A stretch of DNA of 6,066 nucleotides. Origin: an uncultured Lachnospiraceae bacterium (lineage in GTDB: Bacteria > Bacillota > Clostridia > Lachnospirales > Lachnospiraceae). The DNA is taken from the NCBI GenBank assembly GCA_934370915.1, contig CAKRNI010000158.1, forward strand, positions 1 through 6,066, written 5' to 3'. Below are positions 1-4,949 of this stretch, piece after piece. The position numbers and the translations under genes were made by a program. A model generated the notes under the pieces. That model ran no database searches and was not told the origin of the DNA. It was given only the letters and a program-made list of their open reading frames with translations. The first letter of the stretch is position 1. Each line of letters starts with the position of its first letter.

Positions 1-137
1 CGGTTATATCCTCTTGCGATGATCCTCCCGTCATACACGATCACGCAGCCGATGGGCACTTCCTTAAGCGCCGCCGCCTTTTTTGCCTGACGGATCGCCT
101 CTTTCATATAATGTTCTTCTATCGTCATTTTTCTCAT
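1..137 (-). CDS. tadA: tRNA-specific adenosine deaminase TadA, N-terminal part (runs off left edge)
   Basis: Reading the minus strand from the ATG at 137 gives 45 codons that stay open to the window edge, so the 3' part is missing. The visible protein has a charged helix (MTIEEHYMKEAIRQAKKA) followed by EVPIGCVIVYDGRIIARGYN. This matches the beginning of the TadA/cytidine-deaminase-like fold: the helix, then the 'VPIGAVIV..G.IIARG.N' strand pair that precedes the zinc-binding HAE motif. The HAE and PCxxC zinc motifs lie beyond the edge and cannot be checked. TadA converts A34 to inosine in tRNA-Arg(ACG) in the cytoplasm. The start at 137 is preferred over the ATG at 128 because GTGGAG sits 6 nt upstream of it (144-149). 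It is transcribed divergently from the transporter operon and is probably functionally unrelated to it. A related guanine/cytosine deaminase is the main alternative, but the sequence reads as TadA. Confidence 0.88.
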   Translation of the reverse strand, partial: MRKMTIEEHYMKEAIRQAKKAAALKEVPIGCVIVYDGRIIARGYN

Positions 138-176
138 ACGTTTCTCCACTTCCTGTCGCTTTATCTCCTGCCCCTT

Positions 177-204
177 ATTGTACCGTATTTTTGATTTCTG
201 ACAA
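177..204 (-). promoter_or_regulatory. SigA-type promoter for tadA
   Basis: On the minus strand, TTGTCA (199-204, 5 of 6 matches to TTGACA) is followed after 16 bp by TACAAT (177-182, 5 of 6 matches to TATAAT). Transcription would begin near position 170, giving a leader of about 33 nt before the TadA start codon at 137. Position, orientation and match quality all fit a housekeeping promoter. Confidence 0.7.
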
Positions 205-307
205 GAGAAAATCGCCCGCCGTCCAGCATTCATTCCCCCTTCATGTGCAGAATGTCTAATAAATATCAATCTCGATTACAGCTTCTGTTTGATTCGTCAA
301 TAAACAT

Positions 308-338
308 ACAACTTTATCTAAAAAATGGTAAAAGTTGT
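308..338. repeat. 8-bp inverted repeat upstream of the operon promoter
   Basis: ACAACTTT (308-315) and AAAGTTGT (331-338) are perfect reverse complements separated by 15 bp. The right arm abuts and overlaps the proposed -35 box of the tctC promoter, so it could be a binding site for a regulator or a DNA bend site. It sits upstream of the likely transcription start, so it should not act as an RNA hairpin. The surroundings are A/T-rich and chance cannot be excluded. Confidence 0.35.
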
Positions 339-365
339 TGAAAATCATGTTTCCAGTATGTTAAT
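338..365 (+). promoter_or_regulatory. Putative promoter of the tctC-tctB-tctA-sulfatase operon
   Basis: TTGAAA (338-343, 5 of 6 matches to the -35 consensus) is followed after 16 bp by GTTAAT (360-365, 4 of 6 matches to the -10 consensus). Transcription would start around 372-375, inside the palindrome at 364-380, leaving a leader of about 55 nt. An alternative pair is TTGTTG (335-340) with TATGTT (357-362), also with a 16-bp spacer, giving nearly the same start. The -10 box is weak, so the exact boxes are uncertain. Confidence 0.45.
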
Positions 366-380
366 CTTGTATCACAAGAT
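364..380. promoter_or_regulatory. Probable repressor operator (palindrome ATCTTGT-ATC-ACAAGAT)
   Basis: A 17-bp palindrome with two perfect 7-bp arms and a 3-bp centre overlaps the proposed -10 region and transcription start of the tctC operon. The core TTGT...ACAA with GT-N3-AC resembles operators of GntR-type winged-helix regulators; the AraR box of Bacillus subtilis is also a TTGTAC/GTACAA palindrome. The gene for a GntR/LacI chimera lies at the other end of the same locus (4950 onward) and is the natural candidate to bind here. Binding would block the start of transcription. That this protein binds this site is inference. Confidence 0.6.
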
Positions 381-429
381 ACGAAAAAGGCGCTCATGAA
401 TCATCAAATTTTAACAAAGGAGAGGTAGT

Positions 430-1392
430 ATGAAGAAAAAATTATTAGCACTCGGTCTCGCCGTTATGACGGCGGCTATGTCACTCGTGGGATGTTCGGA
501 AAAAGCGGTTACATGGACAGTCACATGTCCCTGGGCTCCTTCCGGAGTCGCTGCTATGGTAAGCCAGAAGGCAGCAAGTCTTTCCAATACTTATTCTGAT
601 AAGATCATTCTCGTCGCTGACGCAGTAAAAGGTGACGCGGCAACGGTAAACAGCTGGGTTGCTCAAACGAAAGCAAACGATCCGGAGCTCGTTTTCGCAG
701 GTGAGGGCCTTTTCTCCATCACCTCCATTCTTGATCCGGCAAAGATGCAGTTCACTTACGATGATTTCGAATTCGTTGAGAACCTGTATTCCTCCGTTTT
801 CGTTATGTCTGCTGATTCCAAGCTCAATATCAAGAATATTGATGATCTGAAGACATACATGGAGGCAGGAAATCAGATCTCCGTCGCCGCAAACGGCGCA
901 ACCGGTTCTGAAGCATTCCTCGCAGCCGCATTATTCGGCTCCATGGGATATGGCGACCAGATCAAGATCGTCGCTTACAGCTCCGCTGCTGAAGCTGCAC
1001 AGGCTGTCGCAAAGGGTGAGACAAACTTCGCAGTCTCCCACCAGTCCCAGATCCTTGAAACTTACCAGCAGGGCGGCGTTACCATCGTGTGCGCGTTCGA
1101 CGGTGAAGACATTGCCGATGGTCCGTTCGCAGGTGTTGAGGGTGTTGGCAAATACGGTTATCCATACTTCAGAAACCGCTGCCTGATCCTTGCGAGAAAA
1201 GGCACTGACGCGAAGAAGGTTGCCGAGTTAAAAGACCTCTATGACAAGATCCTCGCAGATAAGAGCGTTACTGAGTGGCTTTCCGACACGATGCTTCTTG
1301 AAGTTGATACGATGACAAATGATCAGGTTCTTGAACATATCCAGAATGTACAGGATATCGTAAATGAGTACAAAGACCTGGTTGTCCAGTAA
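430..1392 (+). CDS. tctC: TctC-like solute-binding lipoprotein of a tripartite tricarboxylate transporter
   Basis: This 320-residue protein is the usual length for the TctC/Bug family. The N-terminus has a KKK charge cluster, a hydrophobic stretch and the lipobox LVGC (19-22), predicting lipid attachment at Cys22 on the outer face of the membrane. Family landmarks are an N-terminal strand leading into a Pro/Gly ligand loop (CPWAPSG, 33-39) and a second ligand loop GATGSEAFLAA (156-166), which matches the position of the G-x-G-S-x-x-H-L loop of Bug proteins. The first loop is divergent: the usual 'PFPPGGGTD' reads PWAPSGVAA, so substrate specificity may differ from classic carboxylate binders. 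The binding protein captures the substrate and delivers it to the TctA/TctB membrane pair encoded next. The start has an excellent ribosome binding site, AAAGGAGAGG at 416-425, 4 nt before the ATG. Being first in the operon and separated by a hairpin from the membrane genes, it is probably expressed in excess. The family call is firm given the neighbours; the substrate is unknown. Confidence 0.88.
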   Translation: MKKKLLALGLAVMTAAMSLVGCSEKAVTWTVTCPWAPSGVAAMVSQKAASLSNTYSDKIILVADAVKGDAATVNSWVAQTKANDPELVFAGEGLFSITSILDPAKMQFTYDDFEFVENLYSSVFVMSADSKLNIKNIDDLKTYMEAGNQISVAANGATGSEAFLAAALFGSMGYGDQIKIVAYSSAAEAAQAVAKGETNFAVSHQSQILETYQQGGVTIVCAFDGEDIADGPFAGVEGVGKYGYPYFRNRCLILARKGTDAKKVAELKDLYDKILADKSVTEWLSDTMLLEVDTMTNDQVLEHIQNVQDIVNEYKDLVVQ

Positions 1393-1408
1393 ATAACTTT
1401 TCAAAACC

Positions 1409-1438
1409 GGGATGCTGCAAAAGCGGCATCCCACTTTT
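1409..1438 (+). terminator. Stem-loop with short T run between tctC and tctB (partial terminator or mRNA stabiliser)
   Basis: GGGATGCTGC (1409-1418) pairs with GCGGCATCCC (1423-1432) around an AAAA loop, a 10-bp stem with a single T-G wobble, followed by AC and TTTT (1435-1438). It lies 16 nt after the tctC stop codon. Because tctB and tctA follow on the same strand with no obvious promoter between, it likely acts as a leaky terminator or a 3'-end stabiliser that keeps binding-protein mRNA more abundant than membrane-subunit mRNA. The T run is short, so full termination is unlikely. Confidence 0.65.
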
Positions 1439-1491
1439 ATTCTATGTTGCCGGATATCCTGCGGCATGTTCCGCGGAAAGGAGAAAATCTT

Positions 1492-1992
1492 ATGTTTAAC
1501 GAGAAAAAATTAGATGAACTCGCAGCACGCATGAAGGAAAAAGAGATCTCGATCCCGACCGACCTCGCCGGATCCATCCTGTTCTTTCTCCTGGGTGCTG
1601 CCCTGTTTTTCATGCTGCCGTCCCAGGTGCCGATCTCTGAAAATGATGTCGTGAACGGGCGCGTCTTCCCAAAGCTTCTTTTTTCACTTATGATGATCTG
1701 CAGTGCAATCCTGATCATCCAGAATGTCATCAAAATTTCAAAAAAACAGCCGGTCCAGGTCAGCACCTTTAATCTTCTGACTGAGGTGAAGGCACTCATG
1801 ATCCTGGCGATCCTTTTTATCACTTATTTCATCTGCCGGATCACGGATCTGTTTGTTCTCGGAGCAGTTTTCTGTTCCATCGCATTCCTTGTCTATTTCC
1901 GCTGCAAAAAGCGGTCCTACTATGCGATCACCATCGGAATGGCAGTGCTCATCTGGGCGGCATTCCGTTTCGGTCTGAACGTAAAATTTTAG
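1492..1992 (+). CDS. tctB: TctB-like small membrane subunit of the tripartite tricarboxylate transporter
   Basis: The 166-residue protein has the size and topology of TctB. It has a charged cytoplasmic N-terminus (1-22), hydrophobic segments at about 25-42, 61-81, 98-115, 116-136 and 142-160, and the conserved-looking GRVFPKLLFSLM stretch (56-67) after the first segment, where the family carries an 'a..FP.ll' motif. The segment around 98-136 may be one or two helices, so four or five spans are possible. An upstream in-frame ATG at 1444 would add 16 residues, but it has no ribosome binding site. The ATG at 1492 has AAGGAG (1478-1483) 8 nt upstream and gives the normal TctB start, so it is chosen. 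TctB is poorly conserved and its precise role is unclear; it accompanies TctA in the membrane and is required for transport in characterised systems. The call relies partly on its position between tctC and tctA. Sixteen nt separate its stop from the tctA start. Confidence 0.85.
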   Translation: MFNEKKLDELAARMKEKEISIPTDLAGSILFFLLGAALFFMLPSQVPISENDVVNGRVFPKLLFSLMMICSAILIIQNVIKISKKQPVQVSTFNLLTEVKALMILAILFITYFICRITDLFVLGAVFCSIAFLVYFRCKKRSYYAITIGMAVLIWAAFRFGLNVKF

Positions 1993-2008
1993 AAAGGAGG
2001 AACAGAAC

Positions 2009-3505
2009 ATGCTCCAATATATCATCCCTGCTATGAAAATGCTGTTTACCGTTGAGAACTTCATCTGGATCAACCTGGGTGTCTTCATTGGTTCCGTCTT
2101 CGCGGCGATCCCCGGTCTGACCGTTATTCTCTGCATCATCCTGTTCCTACCGTTTACCTACAAGATGACGGCGATCCCCGGCATGATGTTTCTTCTTGGA
2201 ATCTACTGCGCCGGTGGATACGGCGGCAGCGTATCTGCAATTCTGATCAATACACCGGGTACTCCTCACGCGGCGACCACCATGCTGGATGGTCATCCGA
2301 TGTCCGAAAAAGGTCGTACCAAGGCAGCATTGAAGATTGCCCTTTACGCATCCACCTTCGGCGGGATCTTCTCTGCGCTGACCCTTTTATTCCTGGCTCC
2401 CCAGGTAGCAAAGGTTGCAGCCAATATCGGAACTGCCGAGTACTTCCTTGTCTGTGTCTTCGGTCTCACGATCATCGCCGGAATCTCCGGAAAAAGCATG
2501 ATCAAAGGGATCATCTCAGCCTGCCTGGGCTTATTTATCTCCTGCATCGGCGCTGACCCGCAGACAAGCTATGACCGGTTTACCTTCGGAATTTCCAGAC
2601 TTTATCTCGGACTTGATCTGGCGATCTGCCTCATCGGTCTCTTTGCCCTGATCGAGATCCTGAAAAAGGCGGAGCTGAAGCCGGACCGTCTGAAGCTTGA
2701 CACCTCAAAGATCATGGATGACGGAAAGATCACAAAGGACGAGTACAAGCGCATGGCCCGCCCGGCGCTGCTCTCTTCCATCATCGGTGTCATCATCGGA
2801 ATCATTCCGGGCACCGGCGCTTCCATGGCATCCTGGTTCAGCTATGACGTAGCGAAAAACATGTCCAGACATAAAGAAGAATTCGGTCACGGCTCCGTTG
2901 AGGGAATCGCAGCGGCAGAAAGCGCCAACAACGCGGTTACCGGCGCTACACTGATCCCGCTTCTTACACTCGGCATCCCGGGCGACGGCTGTGTCGCGAT
3001 CATGCTCTCCGCGCTTATGATCAATGGACTGAATCCTGGTTTGAGCCTGTTCACGACCCAGGGCGATATCATGTACGCCATCATGCTCGGACTGCTCTTC
3101 GTCAACCTGTTCATGCTTTTACAGGGCAAATATCTGACAAAGCTTTTTGCCAAAGTCGTATCGATCCCGCAGGAGATCCTGACTCCGATCATCGTGATCT
3201 TCTGCTTTGCAGGCGCTTACTCTGTCAATAAATCTTACTTTGACGTTGCTGTTACCCTGACGTTCGCAGTCATTGCATGGCTCCTCTATAAACTCGATTT
3301 TCCGACTGTTCCGATTCTGCTCGGTCTTGTTCTCGGAAACATGACAGAGACAAACTTCCGCCGGGCACTCCTGATTTCAGAAGGAAATCCTTCCATTTTT
3401 GTCAGCAGTCCATACTGCATCGCGTTTATCATCCTGATCATCGGCGCTGTCGCAATGATCATCCGAAGCAAATTACGGGACCGGAACGTTCAGAAAGGGG
3501 CTTAA
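2009..3505 (+). CDS. tctA: TctA-like large membrane subunit of the tripartite tricarboxylate transporter
   Basis: At 498 residues this is full length for TctA, the polytopic subunit thought to carry the transport path, coupled to an ion gradient in studied members. It is hydrophobic throughout. It shows the two hallmark repeats of the family. The first half has IPGLTVILCIILFLPFT (34-50) then GGYGGSVSAILINTPGTP (69-86) and DGHPM (94-98). The second half has IPGTGASMASWFSYDVAK (266-283), FGHGSVEGIAAAESANNA (292-309) and GATLIPLLTLGIPGDG (312-327). Both IPG-G/NTPG and ESANNA signatures are intact, so the protein should be functional. The start is set by AAAGGAGG (1993-2000), 8 nt before the ATG. 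The stop codon is only 2 nt before the sulfatase start, and AAAGGGG inside its last codons serves the sulfatase gene, so the two are translationally coupled. TctA family membership is certain; whether the substrate is a tricarboxylate is not. Confidence 0.95.
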   Translation: MLQYIIPAMKMLFTVENFIWINLGVFIGSVFAAIPGLTVILCIILFLPFTYKMTAIPGMMFLLGIYCAGGYGGSVSAILINTPGTPHAATTMLDGHPMSEKGRTKAALKIALYASTFGGIFSALTLLFLAPQVAKVAANIGTAEYFLVCVFGLTIIAGISGKSMIKGIISACLGLFISCIGADPQTSYDRFTFGISRLYLGLDLAICLIGLFALIEILKKAELKPDRLKLDTSKIMDDGKITKDEYKRMARPALLSSIIGVIIGIIPGTGASMASWFSYDVAKNMSRHKEEFGHGSVEGIAAAESANNAVTGATLIPLLTLGIPGDGCVAIMLSALMINGLNPGLSLFTTQGDIMYAIMLGLLFVNLFMLLQGKYLTKLFAKVVSIPQEILTPIIVIFCFAGAYSVNKSYFDVAVTLTFAVIAWLLYKLDFPTVPILLGLVLGNMTETNFRRALLISEGNPSIFVSSPYCIAFIILIIGAVAMIIRSKLRDRNVQKGA

Positions 3506-3507
3506 TC

Positions 3508-4866
3508 ATGAGAGAAAACATCATCTTCTATTTTACTGACCAGCAGAGGGCCGATACCTGCGGCTGTTTTGGACAGCCGTTAGATATCACTCCGAATCTC
3601 GACACACTGGCTGCGGGCGGTGTAAAATTCGACAACGCCTTTTCCCCGCAGCCGGTATGCGGTCCCTGCCGGGCATTATTCCAGACCGGAAAGTATCCGA
3701 CAGAAACAGGCTGTTTCCGCAACAATATCATGCTTCCGAAGAACGTAAAAACTCTCGCGAATTATATCGAAGAAGCTGGTTACGAGACCGCTTACATCGG
3801 AAAATGGCATCTCGCAAGCGACGGTGAGCTTGAAAAACCGCCGACCATCGATCACACGGTCACCGCTGTGCCGAAGGAGCTCCGCGGCGGATATACCGGA
3901 TTCTGGCGGGCGGCTGATGTACTGGAATTCACCTCCCATGGATATGACGGATATGTGTTTGATGAGAACAATAACCGGATTGATTTTAAGGGTTACAGAC
4001 CGGACTGCATCACAGACCTGGCGCTTCAATTCTTTGATCAGTATGACCGGAAAAAGCCGTTTTTCATGACGATCTCCCAGATCGAACCACACCACCAGAA
4101 TGACCACAATCACTACGAAGGACCTATCGGTTCCAAAGAGAAATTTAAAGATTTCGTTCTTCCGGGCGATCTATCCGCTTTAAAGGGCAATGCCGCCGAA
4201 GAATATCCGGACTATCTCGGTCAGTGCGCAAGTCTTGACAAGAATCTCGGAAGACTTGTGGACCGTCTGAAAAAAGAGGGACTTTACGACAACACGGTGA
4301 TCATCTTTGCCTCCGATCATGGATCCCATTTTAAGACCAGAAACACGGACGAGCATTTAAACGGCTATGATGACTACAAGCGCAGCTGTCATGATGCCGC
4401 CACCCATGTTCCGCTCGTGATTGCCGGCGGCGCGTTTCAGGGCGGAAAAGAGATCACGGACCTCGTCAGCACGGAAAGTCTTCCGAAGACGATCCTGGCC
4501 ATCGCCGGGGTCGATGTCGGCGATGCCATGATCGGTGAGAATCTTCTTGACGTAGTTCAGGGAAAGACCGATAATAGAGCTAACGAAGTTTATTCGCAGA
4601 TCTCCGAAAGCCGTGTCGGTCGTTCGATCCGCACCGCGGACTACATGTACGCGGTCTATGCACCGGGAAAGAACGGCGGGGAATACGCGTCCGCAGACCT
4701 CTACGCAGACGATTTTCTCTACGATCTGAAAAAGGATCCATATGAACTTACAAATCTGATCCATGACCATGCTTACGACTCTGTTCGTCTGAAAATGAGG
4801 GAGAAGCTGCTCGCATGGATCGAAAAAGCGGAGCATACGCGGCCAGTAATCGTTGATCAGGCGTAA
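3508..4866 (+). CDS. Cytoplasmic type I sulfatase (formylglycine-dependent sulfate ester hydrolase)
   Basis: This 452-residue protein is a complete alkaline-phosphatase-superfamily sulfatase. Visible landmarks are the N-terminal metal site FTDQQRADT (9-17; D11, Q12), TPNLDTLAAGGVKF (28-41), the catalytic signature PVCGPCRALFQTGKYP (49-64) with Cys51 as the residue converted to formylglycine, GKWHL (98-102; K99, H101), EPHH (193-196), the second metal site FASDHG (267-272; D270, H271), a probable sulfate-contacting Lys291 in KRSCHDAATHVPL, and the C-terminal LYDLKKDPYELTNL (404-417). The signature reads C-G-P-C-R where most enzymes have Ser or Ala at the fourth place. There is no signal peptide, so it should act in the cytoplasm on imported substrate. 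It begins 2 nt after tctA with its ribosome binding site (AAAGGGG, 3494-3500) inside tctA, tying it to uptake. It needs a maturating enzyme (anSME in anaerobes), which is not in the window. A phosphonate monoester or phosphodiester hydrolase is a less likely alternative in the same superfamily. The substrate is not identifiable. Confidence 0.9.
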   Translation: MRENIIFYFTDQQRADTCGCFGQPLDITPNLDTLAAGGVKFDNAFSPQPVCGPCRALFQTGKYPTETGCFRNNIMLPKNVKTLANYIEEAGYETAYIGKWHLASDGELEKPPTIDHTVTAVPKELRGGYTGFWRAADVLEFTSHGYDGYVFDENNNRIDFKGYRPDCITDLALQFFDQYDRKKPFFMTISQIEPHHQNDHNHYEGPIGSKEKFKDFVLPGDLSALKGNAAEEYPDYLGQCASLDKNLGRLVDRLKKEGLYDNTVIIFASDHGSHFKTRNTDEHLNGYDDYKRSCHDAATHVPLVIAGGAFQGGKEITDLVSTESLPKTILAIAGVDVGDAMIGENLLDVVQGKTDNRANEVYSQISESRVGRSIRTADYMYAVYAPGKNGGEYASADLYADDFLYDLKKDPYELTNLIHDHAYDSVRLKMREKLLAWIEKAEHTRPVIVDQA

Positions 4867-4892
4867 TACCGCAGAACAATCGGAGATGAATC

Positions 4893-4933
4893 ATCCGGCA
4901 GGACATGCTGTCAGTGTGTTTTGCCGGATTTTT
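4893..4933 (+). terminator. Rho-independent terminator-like hairpin after the sulfatase gene
   Basis: ATCCGGCA (4893-4900) pairs perfectly with TGCCGGAT (4922-4929), and a run of five T (4929-4933) follows directly. The 21-nt loop contains a smaller stem, GACA-TGC-TGTC (4902-4912). It lies 26 nt downstream of the sulfatase stop, as expected for the end of the transporter-sulfatase operon. The T run ends only 3 nt before the ribosome binding site of the next gene, so read-through, attenuation or an influence on regulator translation is possible. Confidence 0.75.
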
Positions 4934-4949
4934 GTCAGGAGGATTCCAT

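Noticed and set aside
268..281. Possible catabolite-control (cre-like) site around AATCTCGATT
   Set aside because: The reverse strand TGTAATCGAGATTG shares only part of the cre consensus, with key central and right-half positions wrong.
1444..1491. Upstream in-frame ATG adding 16 residues to the TctB-like protein
   Set aside because: No ribosome binding site precedes 1444 and the region forms hairpins; the ATG at 1492 has AAGGAG at ideal spacing and gives the normal family start.
1437..1823. 128-codon minus-strand open frame over tctB
   Set aside because: Antisense to a protein with proper membrane topology and start signal; composition is that of a shadow frame.
2780..2815. ATCATCGG-type near-repeats in tctA
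   Set aside because: They encode Ile/Gly-rich membrane helix sequence and are explained by codon use in a transmembrane segment.
3676..4113. 145-codon open frame on the minus strand inside the sulfatase gene
   Set aside because: It lies antisense to a clearly functional enzyme with all catalytic motifs, has no ribosome binding site that I could see, and its translation resembles no known family.
4357..4836. 159-codon open frame on the minus strand inside the sulfatase gene
   Set aside because: Complement of the conserved sulfatase C-terminal half; no recognisable domain in the translation, so treated as a shadow frame.
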